64,000 nucleotides of DNA from Clostridiales bacterium (lineage in GTDB: Bacteria; Bacillota; Clostridia; Lachnospirales; Lachnospiraceae). Numbering within the stretch: the first letter of the stretch is position 1; each line of letters opens with the position of its first letter. Below are positions 42,922-51,200 of this stretch, one piece after another. The position numbers were made by a program, and so were the translations under genes. The notes beneath the pieces are model-generated. The model was not told the origin of the DNA. It did no database searches and worked only from the letters and a program-made list of their open reading frames with translations. The DNA lies in the NCBI GenBank assembly GCA_003343625.1, contig QAKV01000008.1, positions 5,316-69,315 of the forward strand, in the 5' to 3' direction.

Positions 42922-45504
42922 TCATTGGGCGCAGGGGAAGGTGATCAGCACCTTGAACAGATCTCCGTCCAGATAAATTTCGAACTTTCCCTTCTGCAGT
43001 TCCGTCAGGCTCTTCGCGATGGAAAGCCCCAGCCCGCTGCCTTCCGTGCTTCGGGAAATATCCCCTCGTATAAACCGTTCCGTCAGCTCCTCCGCCCGGA
43101 TATTCAGCGCCTGAGCCGAAATATTCTTCACGGAAAAGACCGCGCATTTCTGTCCGCCCTCTTCCATCTCCCGTATTTCCAGATAGACCCGGGTTCCTTC
43201 CAGAGCATATTTATAGACGTTGGAAAACAGATTTTCCACTACCCGCCAGATCCGTCTCGAATCCGCTTCGATATAGAGCGGCTTTTCCGGCAGGTTGAGC
43301 ACCGTCTCCAGGCACTTTTCACGGAATTTATCGGAGAATTCTCCACAGGTCTGCTGTACCAGTTCCGACAGATTCAACCGTTCCATCTGTAAGGAAATAT
43401 TTCCCGAAGTGATCTTGGATGCCTCCACCAGGTCGTCCGTCAGCTGCTTTAAGCGTTGGGATTTGGCATCCAAAACGCCGATATAATTGCGGACGCGTTC
43501 GTCCTCAATATTTTCCCTCTTTAAGAGGTTCACGAAATTGATGATGGAAGTCAACGGCGTCTTGATGTCGTGGGAAACATTCGTGATCAGATCCGCCTTC
43601 AGCCGCTCATCCTTCATACTCTTTTCCACGGCGTATTTGATCCCGTCGCCGAGCCCGTTGACCGCGTCGGCCAGCTCACGGTTCTCTCCGTGCATCTTTT
43701 CCGCATCGATTTTGAGTTCGAAATCCCCCCTGCCGATCTTGCGGGTGCTCTCCACGATTTCCCGCAATCCTTTCTTCTCCCGATACATCAGGAGGATGGC
43801 GAGCACATCCAGCACGGCCGCGATGAGGATGCCGATCACACCGCAGCCTCCCAGAATCAGGTTCGCGGACAAAAGGAGCAAAAAAGGCACCAGCGTCCTG
43901 ACCAGTATATGGCTGTTGTCGTATAAGGACAGCACGCACGCGCGGATCCTGAGGGCCACCAGACGGGTCAGGGAATTCTTCCAGAGCGTATGCGCCTTGC
44001 TTCTGCGCACCACGCTCAGATAGAAGAACATCAGCACATAGTCCGCCAGAAAGACCACCGCGCCGGCAGCGAAGGGAAACCAGATTGTATGGATCACGTC
44101 TTCCCAGTTATCCGCGCAGAACACATATCCCAAATACCCGGCGCCCCCCACCGCTGCGACGAGCAAAAAACCCAGCAGCAAAAAGGGCTCCGTCAGAATC
44201 CGGTCCGCTCTGCGCAGCGCAATCCGATATTCCCCATCTTCCACGGCTTCCCGCCCTTCATAGCGCGTCAGATAGACGAACAGAAACAGAGACAGAGCCG
44301 TCAGCAGCACGAAAGATGCCGCCAGATATCCATAGTACGGCATCAGTCGGTTAAACGCGTCTCTGGCCTGATAAAAGCTATCGACAGCCGGATAGGAGGT
44401 ATCTACCGCCAGCCACAGCCGGCTGTTATCCCCGAAAGCATACTGATAGTATCCCAGCTCCTGTTTCATGGCGTCCGCGTCGATCCGGGTATCTGTCTCG
44501 ATTTCCGCCCGGTCTACGTTGTAATAAATATACTTGCCGTATTCGGAAAAACGTCGGGTGATCGTTTCCGCATCCTGCCCATTCGGATCCACATCCGCAT
44601 TGGTGAAGCAGTTCATTTCCCCTTCCGCGTTCATCTGATAGCAATAGCGCAGATTGGTGAACTCCGCCGCATAGGAGTCCCTGTTTTCCGAATATTCCGA
44701 GAAGTTGTAAAACAGTTCCTGGGAAGTCGTCTTCAGATCTTCCCGCAGTTGGATGTATTCTTCCGCATCAGCGGCGTATTCCGCCAGGTCTCTGCCCTCT
44801 GCGGAAAGGTAGCGGGGCACCAGCACATCCAGGCTGATGATTTCGGAATCCCCCACATATTTTCCGAGTTCCTCGGCCATCTGCATATATTCTTCCCGGC
44901 TGGAGGGCAGCTCGTCGATCATCCTCAAAGACAGCGACTCCTCCTCTCCGCCGTTCACCAGACTCCTGATGATCGTTCGCGTCTCATCGGACTGCTTCTT
45001 CCAATCCCCGGCAGCGAGCTCGTTCTGCATGGAAAAGACGCTGGTTCCATTGGCGAAATAGGAATTGATTTCGTCCTCCGTCCCGTAAACGGTCTCCGTC
45101 ACAAATCCGAAATTTCCCCACTTCACCAGATCGTCCAGGTAGAAATTCGCCGTGGCTCCGGTCTCCATCAGATTTTCCTGACGATGGGCGTACGCTGCGA
45201 TATCGATCTCCTTCTTTCCATCGTACTCTCCATCCGTCTCCAGCTGGCTTTTGATAACCGCCATACGGGTCACGCCGCGGATTTCTTCCTGCAGAATATC
45301 GTTGAACAGAGAAGAATTTTCAAAAGAATCCTTTTTTTCCAGCGGGCCTATGGTCTGGCTGTACACTCTGCCGTTGGATTCCACCGTCACCGTGGAATTA
45401 CAGGACAGGGCGACAAAAATGACGGCCGCAGCCGCGGCGAAAATCCGCCTCGTTATCAGCCAGAATCCCCTCTTCGCTTTTCCCATGACCTTCTTTTCTT
45501 TCAT
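42922..45504 (-). CDS. Sensor histidine kinase with a large extracellular region
   Basis: The 860-residue kinase has an N-terminal membrane span (about 16-36), an extracellular region of about 350 residues without a recognised domain, and a block of about five membrane segments (from about 395). A HAMP-like segment precedes the HisKA phosphoacceptor (TNVSHDIKTPLTSIINFVN), and the ATPase domain has an N box (VVENLFSNVYKYA) and G box (GSGLGLSIAKSL). It starts 12 bases after its response regulator ends. The signal sensed is unknown. An internal ATG at 45486 is possible, but GAGGAAGAG precedes 45504. Confidence 0.92.
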   Translation of the reverse strand: MKEKKVMGKAKRGFWLITRRIFAAAAAVIFVALSCNSTVTVESNGRVYSQTIGPLEKKDSFENSSLFNDILQEEIRGVTRMAVIKSQLETDGEYDGKKEIDIAAYAHRQENLMETGATANFYLDDLVKWGNFGFVTETVYGTEDEINSYFANGTSVFSMQNELAAGDWKKQSDETRTIIRSLVNGGEEESLSLRMIDELPSSREEYMQMAEELGKYVGDSEIISLDVLVPRYLSAEGRDLAEYAADAEEYIQLREDLKTTSQELFYNFSEYSENRDSYAAEFTNLRYCYQMNAEGEMNCFTNADVDPNGQDAETITRRFSEYGKYIYYNVDRAEIETDTRIDADAMKQELGYYQYAFGDNSRLWLAVDTSYPAVDSFYQARDAFNRLMPYYGYLAASFVLLTALSLFLFVYLTRYEGREAVEDGEYRIALRRADRILTEPFLLLGFLLVAAVGGAGYLGYVFCADNWEDVIHTIWFPFAAGAVVFLADYVLMFFYLSVVRRSKAHTLWKNSLTRLVALRIRACVLSLYDNSHILVRTLVPFLLLLSANLILGGCGVIGILIAAVLDVLAILLMYREKKGLREIVESTRKIGRGDFELKIDAEKMHGENRELADAVNGLGDGIKYAVEKSMKDERLKADLITNVSHDIKTPLTSIINFVNLLKRENIEDERVRNYIGVLDAKSQRLKQLTDDLVEASKITSGNISLQMERLNLSELVQQTCGEFSDKFREKCLETVLNLPEKPLYIEADSRRIWRVVENLFSNVYKYALEGTRVYLEIREMEEGGQKCAVFSVKNISAQALNIRAEELTERFIRGDISRSTEGSGLGLSIAKSLTELQKGKFEIYLDGDLFKVLITFPCAQ

Positions 45505-45516
45505 CGCTCTTCCTCT

Positions 45517-46212
45517 TTACGCCTGCTTTTCTATTTTATAGCCGACGCCCCAGACCACTTTCAGATAGCGGGGTTCCTTCGGGTTAATCTCGATTTTCTC
45601 CCGGATGTGGCGGATATGCACCGCAACCGTATTGTCAGCCCCGATCGCCTCCTCCTCCCAGATGCTCTCGTAGATCTGACTGATGGAAAAAACCCTGCCC
45701 TGATTTTTCACTAAGAGCAGCAGAATGTTGTACTCGATGGGCGTCAGCTTCACGGGATCGCCGTCCACCGTCACTTCCTTTGTCTCATCGTTGATCACCA
45801 GGCCTCCGGCCTTGAAAATGGCGTTGTTCTCCGCATTTAAGTTGCCCAGTTTTGTATATCGGCGCAGCTGGGATTTCACCCGCGCTACCAGTTCCAGCGG
45901 ATTGAACGGCTTGGTCACATAATCGTCCGCCCCTATATTCAGCCCCAAAATCTTATCCGCATCCTCCGATTTGGCAGAGAGGATGATGATGGGAATGCTG
46001 CTGTACTCCCGAATCTTCAGAGTGGCGCGGATTCCGTCCAGTTTCGGCATCATCACATCTATGATCAGAAGCTGGATGTCATTTTTCTTCAGCGCCGCGA
46101 TAGCCTGTTCCCCGTCATAGGCTTTGATCACGTGATATCCTTCCTGTACAAGATAAATTTCTATCGCTTCTACGATCTCCCTGTCGTCGTCGCATACCAG
46201 AATGTTCGTCAT
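45517..46212 (-). CDS. OmpR family response regulator
   Basis: The 231-residue protein has a receiver domain with acidic cluster CDDD, phosphoacceptor D52 (IIDVMMPK) and the YVTKPF lysine, then a C-terminal winged helix (VKLTPIEYNILLLLVKNQGR to VAVHIRHIREKIE and VWGVGYKIE). It resembles VanR/PhoP-type regulators. It is the partner of the histidine kinase directly downstream. Target genes are not identifiable, and no clear promoter could be picked in the 112-base gap upstream. Confidence 0.95.
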   Translation of the reverse strand: MTNILVCDDDREIVEAIEIYLVQEGYHVIKAYDGEQAIAALKKNDIQLLIIDVMMPKLDGIRATLKIREYSSIPIIILSAKSEDADKILGLNIGADDYVTKPFNPLELVARVKSQLRRYTKLGNLNAENNAIFKAGGLVINDETKEVTVDGDPVKLTPIEYNILLLLVKNQGRVFSISQIYESIWEEEAIGADNTVAVHIRHIREKIEINPKEPRYLKVVWGVGYKIEKQA

Positions 46213-46324
46213 AGTCTATACCCCTCTTTTCCTGTCACTTCCAATTAAATCAGATAAAAATGAATGTAATGGCAGGAACTTTCTTAAAATTTCATGAAAT
46301 TATATCCTTTCTCTTCCGCGCGTT

Positions 46325-47188
46325 TCAGACCAGCATGACGAAGGCCCCGAAATTGCCCCTCCGTCCGCCGCTGGCCCGATGGGAAAAAAGGTAGTCCGGG
46401 TTGCAGCAGGTGCAGATGTCCGTCACAAAAAGATGTTCCCTGAGGATCCCAGAGGCCAGAAGCACCGCTTCATTGGCTTTCCAGAGATCCAGCTGATATT
46501 TTCCCCTTCCTTTAGAAATCAGGATCTCCTCCGGGTTCACAAAAGCGTATCGGCTTTTGGCAAACAGTCGCAGAAATTCCCGCGCGACATCTTCGCTGAC
46601 CTCATAGCAGTCCCGGCAGATGGACGGCCCGATGGCCGCCCGTATGTTCTCCGGACGGCAGCCGTAGCATTCCCGCATAGCCCGAACCGTAGCTCTTCCC
46701 ATCTCCTGTACGGTTCCCCGCCAGCCGGAATGGGAACAGCCGACGGCGCGTCCGACGGGATCCACGAACAGAAGCGGCACGCAGTCCGCATAAAAAGTGG
46801 ACAAAATCAGGCCGGGGGTATCGGTGATCAGCCCATCCACATCGGCATAGTCCTTCGGACGAACGACGCCTTTGCCCCGATCCTCCCCGGTCACCGCCCG
46901 AACATTGGCCGTATGGGTCTGCTCTGAACAGACGAAAGCGTCCGAATCTGTCTGAAAGAGACGGGCCGTTCTGGCAAAATTCTCGTTCACAGCGCCGGGA
47001 TCGTCCCCACGGGTATAGCTGTAGTTCATGGAAGCGTAGATCCCTTCGCTGACGCCGCCGATCCGGGTGCTGATCATATGCCGCGCTGCCTTGCAGGCCT
47101 CCAGCCCGGGAAAGGTCAGATATTCTATTCCGTCTTCCCGGTTTCGCTTCAGCACCGGATGTCCGGGATTCTTTCTGATGACTTCCAT
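46325..47188 (-). CDS. pgeF: Peptidoglycan editing factor PgeF / YfiH family multicopper-like enzyme
   Basis: The 287-residue protein matches the YfiH/PgeF family, with zinc-binding residues in HSGWRGTVQEM, IGPSICRDCYEVSEDV and the C-terminal DICTCCNPDYLFSHRASGG. Family members are adenosine deaminases and purine nucleoside phosphorylases, and in E. coli PgeF prevents misincorporation of L-Ser in peptidoglycan; the exact activity here is inferred. The start at 47188 has AGGAGG upstream. It is the last gene of the rplS-to-pgeF run. Confidence 0.9.
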   Translation of the reverse strand: MEVIRKNPGHPVLKRNREDGIEYLTFPGLEACKAARHMISTRIGGVSEGIYASMNYSYTRGDDPGAVNENFARTARLFQTDSDAFVCSEQTHTANVRAVTGEDRGKGVVRPKDYADVDGLITDTPGLILSTFYADCVPLLFVDPVGRAVGCSHSGWRGTVQEMGRATVRAMRECYGCRPENIRAAIGPSICRDCYEVSEDVAREFLRLFAKSRYAFVNPEEILISKGRGKYQLDLWKANEAVLLASGILREHLFVTDICTCCNPDYLFSHRASGGRRGNFGAFVMLV

Positions 47189-47195
47189 ATTCCTT

Positions 47196-47549
47196 CTACC
47201 TCCTGTAATCGAACGCGTTTTGGATCCACTCCATTCTCCCGGCGCAGATCGCCGCCACATCAAAGCGCACCGGCTGATCCGCCGGGATCTTATTCCGATA
47301 CAGATACAGATCTGCGCAGCGGCAGATCGTCCTCTGTTTCTTTTCAGTCACGGCCTCCAGCGCCGTGCCGAACCGGTCATCCCTGCGATATTTGACCTCC
47401 CAAAAAACAAGGCAGCCCTGATGATATCCGATCAGATCGATTTCACCGCGGCTGCACCTGAAATTGCGCTCCGTGATCACGGCCCCCGCCTCCGTCAGGC
47501 GATGCGCCGCATACTCTTCCCAGAGAGCGCCTGTCTTTCTTTTGTTCAT
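47196..47549 (-). CDS. yraN: YraN family (UPF0102) nuclease-like protein
   Basis: The 117-residue protein has the conserved YraN pattern of restriction-endonuclease fold: WEEYAAHRLTEAG, then RNFRCSRGEIDLIGYHQG, then LVFWEVKYRRDDRFG, where E, D and EVK are the usual metal-binding residues. Its precise role is unknown. It is directly upstream of pgeF and downstream of rnhB, its standard position in Firmicutes. The start at 47549 follows GGAAGAGG. Confidence 0.93.
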   Translation of the reverse strand: MNKRKTGALWEEYAAHRLTEAGAVITERNFRCSRGEIDLIGYHQGCLVFWEVKYRRDDRFGTALEAVTEKKQRTICRCADLYLYRNKIPADQPVRFDVAAICAGRMEWIQNAFDYRR

Positions 47550-47562
47550 CCTCTTCCTTACA

Positions 47563-48321
47563 TCATACAAAGTGTGAAATGAAGCTTCTGCGGTGGATGG
47601 GCGTCGGGCCGTATTTCCGGATGGCTTCGATATGGGCCTGGGCCCCGTATCCTTTGTTCGCCGCAAAACCGTAGCCCGGATAAATCGTCTCATACTCTTC
47701 CATCAGACGGTCTCTGGTGACCTTCGCCACGATGCTGGCCGCCGCTATGGAAACGCTCTTCGCATCCCCTTTGATGATGGGCACCTGTCGGATTTCGACA
47801 CCCGGAATCGTCACCGCATCGTTTAACAGCACGCCCGGCTGCGGATCCAGTTTCGCGATGGCCTGGCGCATAGCCTCATAGGTAGCCTGCAGGATGTTGA
47901 TCTCATCGATCCGCTCCGGCCCGACGAAACCGAGCCCCACGCTGACCGCTTCCCTGCAGATCACCTCGTACAGCTCCTCTCTCTTTTTGGCCGAAAGCTT
48001 TTTGGAGTCATTGAGGTATAAGATTTCGCAGTCCGCGGGCAAAATCACCGCTCCCGCCACAACCGGCCCGGCCAGCGGGCCCCTGCCCACTTCGTCTATC
48101 CCGCAGACCGGGCCGAAGTTCCCATATTGCCTTTCGTAGACGCGCATCTTTTCGATCCGGTCCCGCTCCGCTCCCAGTGCCTGCAGGCGCTTCTGCGCGC
48201 TTTCGACCAGGCCGCGCACGCCCGAACGGGAATCCTCCCGATAGGAACCGATCAGCTCCTGAAGCTCCTCTTCCCGACAAAGTCTGAACTTTTCCCGGAT
48301 TTCCCCGATTTTTTCCGCCAT
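47563..48321 (-). CDS. rnhB: Ribonuclease HII
   Basis: RNase HII removes ribonucleotides from DNA. The 252-residue protein has the active-site acidic residues in CGIDEVGRGPLAGPVVAGAV (D and E), LNDSKKLS, and the later NDA and KVTRDR segments; the tail GPTPIHRRSF is typical. The N-terminal 70 residues before the catalytic core are longer than in many homologues, as is common in Clostridia. The start at 48321 has GGAGG 6 nt upstream; an ATG one codon earlier is alternative. Confidence 0.95.
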   Translation of the reverse strand: MAEKIGEIREKFRLCREEELQELIGSYREDSRSGVRGLVESAQKRLQALGAERDRIEKMRVYERQYGNFGPVCGIDEVGRGPLAGPVVAGAVILPADCEILYLNDSKKLSAKKREELYEVICREAVSVGLGFVGPERIDEINILQATYEAMRQAIAKLDPQPGVLLNDAVTIPGVEIRQVPIIKGDAKSVSIAAASIVAKVTRDRLMEEYETIYPGYGFAANKGYGAQAHIEAIRKYGPTPIHRRSFISHFV

Positions 48322-48332
48322 CATCCGCCTCC

Positions 48333-48872
48333 TCACTGGTGCCGGAGCACCCCGAATTTGCTCAGGGGCCAGATCCTGACCCAGGCCTTTCCGATGATGT
48401 CGCTCCGATGAATATTTCCCACGCTGGGATCCCTGCTGTCCGAACTGTTATTTCGATTGTCCCCCAGCACGAAATACTCATCTTCTCCCAGTGTGATTGG
48501 CTCGCCCGCCCGACCGGCGGATACCATCACTTCCCTGCCATAGCTCTCCTGCAAAACTTCCCCATCGACATAGATCGTTCCCTCTTCGTCGATGTACACC
48601 GTTTCCCCCGGCATCCCGATGATCCGCTTGATATAGTAAGTATCTTCCTCATACTGGAAGGGGAATACGATGATATCGAACCTCTGCGGATCCGAAAAAC
48701 GATAGGAAATCTTATCCACGATCAGGTTATCGTTATCGCTCAAAGTGGGCTCCATGGAACTGCCCTTTACCTGCGTCCGCTGTCCCACGAAAGTGATCAC
48801 CAGCCAGGTGGCCGCCAACACTACCAGAATATAGAGCAGCGTGCTGAAAACTTCCTTCACGATGTTTTTCAT
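48333..48872 (-). CDS. lepB: Type I signal peptidase, copy 2
   Basis: Signal peptidase I cleaves secretory signal peptides outside the membrane. The 179-residue protein has an N-terminal span (about 10-28), catalytic serine in GSSMEPTL (S38), and catalytic lysine in YYIKRIIGMPGE, followed by FVLGDNRNNSSDSR. AGGT/GGAGG lies 5 nt before the ATG at 48872, inside the end of repeat A. A second LepB lies at 50022-50606, on the other side of rbgA. The two differ clearly in sequence, so this is not a recent duplication. Confidence 0.95.
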   Translation of the reverse strand: MKNIVKEVFSTLLYILVVLAATWLVITFVGQRTQVKGSSMEPTLSDNDNLIVDKISYRFSDPQRFDIIVFPFQYEEDTYYIKRIIGMPGETVYIDEEGTIYVDGEVLQESYGREVMVSAGRAGEPITLGEDEYFVLGDNRNNSSDSRDPSVGNIHRSDIIGKAWVRIWPLSKFGVLRHQ

Positions 48873-48884
48873 GGTTACCTCCAT

Positions 48885-49017
48885 GTCGGAGCGTCTTTTG
48901 CTCCGACCGCGCGGTAAAATCACGTATGTGATTTTGCCGCTGCGATCACAGCAGTTTTGCGGCGCTCCGACACAAAACTGCGGCTTGAAAAATGTGCCAT
49001 CAGGCACATTTTTCAAC
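48885..49017 (-). repeat. Intergenic structured repeat, family A, copy A1
   Basis: The 133-bp element lies between rbgA and lepB copy 2 and starts 7 bases past the rbgA stop. In minus-strand order it forms hairpins TTGAAAAATGTGCC/GGCACATTTTTCAA, GCAGTTTTG/CAAAACTGC (around a CTCCGACA-like loop), CTGC/GCAG, GGCAAAATCAC/GTGATTTTACC and GTCGGAGC/GCTCCGAC, then CATGGAGG, the ribosome binding site of lepB. Copy A2 at 49881-50013 has the same length and orientation, with about a dozen differences. Confidence 0.88.
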
Positions 49018-49023
49018 CTCTCT

Positions 49024-49869
49024 CTATCCTTCCTGCGGCCTTTCCAGCGAAATTCTCCCGAGGCGTCCGCTCCTGAAATCATCCAGGAACAGACGGGCCG
49101 CCTTCCCGTAATCCGGTTCCTGCCCCCGCAGGTAACAGTTTCTGGCCTTGCAGATGCGCTCCAGCATGATGGCGCCTTTCTCCTCCTCCACGCCATACCG
49201 GCCGGCGAGAGCTCCCGGATATACCTCCGTGAGGAAGGCGACCAGATCCAGCGCCAGCTCCTCCGGAACGAGGATCTCGTCGTTCATGGAGCCGATGAAA
49301 GCCAACTTCATCCCTACTGCCGGATCCTCGAACTTCGGCCAGAGAATTCCCGGCGTGTCCAGAAGCTCCAGCCCTTTGCTCAGCCGAATCCACTGTTTTC
49401 CCCGGGTCACGCCGGGTTTATTCCCGGTTTTGGTACATGCTTTTTTGGCATAGGAGTTGATGAAGGTGGACTTGCCCACATTAGGGATTCCGGCCACCAT
49501 GGCCCGAACCGGCCGGTTCAGAATCCCTCTGCGCCGATCCCGTTCCAGCTTCTCCCTACATACCTGCTCCACTTTCCCCTGTATCGCTTTTAAGCCTGTG
49601 CCCGCTTTTGCGTTGATCTCCAGCACCGCGATCCCCCGCTGCTCAAACCAGGCCGACCACTGCGAATTCACCTTCGGATCCGCCAGATCCGCCTTGTTGA
49701 GCAGGAGCAGACGGGCCTTATTCTTTCCCATCGAATCGATGTCCGGATTCCTGCTGGACAGCGGCATGCGCGCATCCACCAGCTCGATGATCAGGTCGAT
49801 CAGGCTGATATCCTCCTGCATGGCCCTTCTGGCCTTCGTCATGTGTCCCGGATACCATTGATAATTCAT
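49024..49869 (-). CDS. rbgA: Ribosome biogenesis GTPase RbgA (YlqF)
   Basis: RbgA is needed to finish the 50S ribosomal subunit. The 281-residue protein has the circularly permuted GTPase motifs: G4 NKAD (LLLNKADLAD), G1 GIPNVGKST and G3 DTPG (LELLDTPGI). The first residues NYQWYPGHMTKARR match the family. It lies between two signal peptidase genes and between repeats A1 and A2; GGAGG before its start is the end of repeat A2. Confidence 0.96.
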   Translation of the reverse strand: MNYQWYPGHMTKARRAMQEDISLIDLIIELVDARMPLSSRNPDIDSMGKNKARLLLLNKADLADPKVNSQWSAWFEQRGIAVLEINAKAGTGLKAIQGKVEQVCREKLERDRRRGILNRPVRAMVAGIPNVGKSTFINSYAKKACTKTGNKPGVTRGKQWIRLSKGLELLDTPGILWPKFEDPAVGMKLAFIGSMNDEILVPEELALDLVAFLTEVYPGALAGRYGVEEEKGAIMLERICKARNCYLRGQEPDYGKAARLFLDDFRSGRLGRISLERPQEG

Positions 49870-49880
49870 ACTTCCTCCAT

Positions 49881-50013
49881 GTCGGAGCGTCTTTTGCTCC
49901 GACCGCGCGGTAAAATCGCGTATGTGATTTTGCCGCTGCGATCACAGCAGTTTTGTGGCGCTCCGACACAAAACTGCCGATTGAAAAGTGTGCCATCAGG
50001 CACCTTTTTCAAT
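49881..50013 (-). repeat. Intergenic structured repeat, family A, copy A2
   Basis: This 133-bp copy lies between lepB copy 1 and rbgA. It has the same five-hairpin layout and orientation as A1 and ends at the rbgA ribosome binding site (CATGGAGG). Several differences fall in stems and preserve some pairing, for example the AATGTGCC arm region. It starts 8 bases past the lepB copy 1 stop. Confidence 0.88.
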
Positions 50014-50021
50014 CTTCCTCC

Positions 50022-50606
50022 TCATCGAACCAGCCCCCAGCCTTCATCGGCGTTTCCGAAATGAAACCACGCCTTGCCGATGATGGTGCTCTTATGCACC
50101 GGGCCTATATTGGCCGAACGGCTGTCCTCGCTGTTGTTGCAGTTATCCCCCAGAACGAAGTATTCATCCGCGCCCAGGACGACCTCGTTTTCGGCGATTC
50201 CGGGCGAAGCGATCAAGTCCATGCTCTCATCCCCATAGGCTTCGCCGTCCACATACAGCACGCCGTCTTCGATGAGCACAGTCTGTCCCGGCACGGCCAC
50301 CACCCGCTTCACATAATAGTGGGCGTTTTCATTTCCGTTGGGCAGAAAAACGATCACATCCCCTGCTTTCGGAGAAACGATCCGATAGGAAATGCGATTC
50401 ACTAAAATGCCCTGGCCGTTGGTCAGCCCCGGCTCCATGGAAACGCCGATGACAGTCGTGCGCAGCCCCACAAAATAGGTGAGGCAAAATGCCAGAAACA
50501 CTGCCAGACAGATCCCTGCCGCCCAGCTGAAAATCTCCCGCATCAGCGACGCGCTGATCCTTTTCTTCTTATGATAAAAATGAAGTCCTTTTTTGCGTCC
50601 TCTCAT
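50022..50606 (-). CDS. lepB: Type I signal peptidase, copy 1
   Basis: This 194-residue signal peptidase has a basic cytoplasmic N terminus (RGRKKGLHFYHKKKR), one span (about 28-50), catalytic serine in VSMEPGL (S55 region) and catalytic lysine in YYVKRVVAVPGQ, then FVLGDNCNNSEDSR. It is the first gene after the rplS terminator. It shares the fold but only moderate sequence identity with the lepB at 48333-48872. Confidence 0.95.
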   Translation of the reverse strand: MRGRKKGLHFYHKKKRISASLMREIFSWAAGICLAVFLAFCLTYFVGLRTTVIGVSMEPGLTNGQGILVNRISYRIVSPKAGDVIVFLPNGNENAHYYVKRVVAVPGQTVLIEDGVLYVDGEAYGDESMDLIASPGIAENEVVLGADEYFVLGDNCNNSEDSRSANIGPVHKSTIIGKAWFHFGNADEGWGLVR

Positions 50607-50670
50607 CGTTTCCTTCTGTTCGCTTTTCTTCTGTATACCGCCTCGATTTTACCATTCTAACACAAAACAA

Positions 50671-50702
50671 AAAAGGAGGCAACCCTGATGGATGCCCCCT
50701 CT
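50671..50702 (-). terminator. Rho-independent terminator of rplS
   Basis: On the minus strand GGGGGCA pairs with TGCCTCC and is followed by a run of T. It separates rplS from the lepB-rbgA group. Confidence 0.8.
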
Positions 50703-50736
50703 TTCGATGTCCGCACAGCGGTGATACCGCCGAATC

Positions 50737-51084
50737 TTATCTCAGAACCTCTTTCACCTTCGCGCTCTTGCCGACTCTGTCACGCAGGTAATTGAGCTTC
50801 GCTCTTCTCACTTTACCCTTTCTGACAACCTCAACCTTTTCCACGTTAGGAGAGTGAAGAGGCCAGGTCTTCTCCACGCCCACGCCGTTGGAGGTCTTCC
50901 TCACGGTGAAGGTCTCGCGGTTGCTTCCGCCCTGTTTCTTCAATACAACGCCTTCAAAAACCTGAATTCTCTCGCGGTTTCCTTCCTTGATCTTGCCATA
51001 CACTCTGACGGTATCTCCCGTCTCGAATGCAGGTACCTCTGCCTTTAACTGTGCAGCTTCAATTTCTCTGATGATTTCGTTCAT
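50737..51084 (-). CDS. rplS: 50S ribosomal protein L19
   Basis: L19 sits at the 30S-50S interface. The 115-residue protein has the family landmarks [40 protein letters not shown] and a basic C terminus. The start at 51084 has AGGAGG 8 nt upstream; an upstream in-frame extension lacks one. It has its own promoter at 51164-51192. Confidence 0.97.
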   Translation of the reverse strand: MNEIIREIEAAQLKAEVPAFETGDTVRVYGKIKEGNRERIQVFEGVVLKKQGGSNRETFTVRKTSNGVGVEKTWPLHSPNVEKVEVVRKGKVRRAKLNYLRDRVGKSAKVKEVLR

Positions 51085-51163
51085 TGCTCTTCCTCCTAAT
51101 TCCCGGATGTTCTTAATACGGCTGGCGTAACAGAGGACCATCTCCTGTATTCGCAACATTAGT

Positions 51164-51192
51164 ACTATAGCATAACGGCCTTTCGTTTGCAA
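51164..51192 (-). promoter_or_regulatory. rplS promoter
   Basis: On the minus strand TTGCAA and TATAGT are separated by 17 bases, 80 bases upstream of the rplS start codon and just past trmD. Confidence 0.65.
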
Positions 51193-51200
51193 GTTATTTT

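Noticed and set aside
43990..45714. Long plus-strand open frame opposite the histidine kinase (574 codons)
   Set aside because: It is antisense to a well-supported kinase/regulator pair and resembles no protein family.
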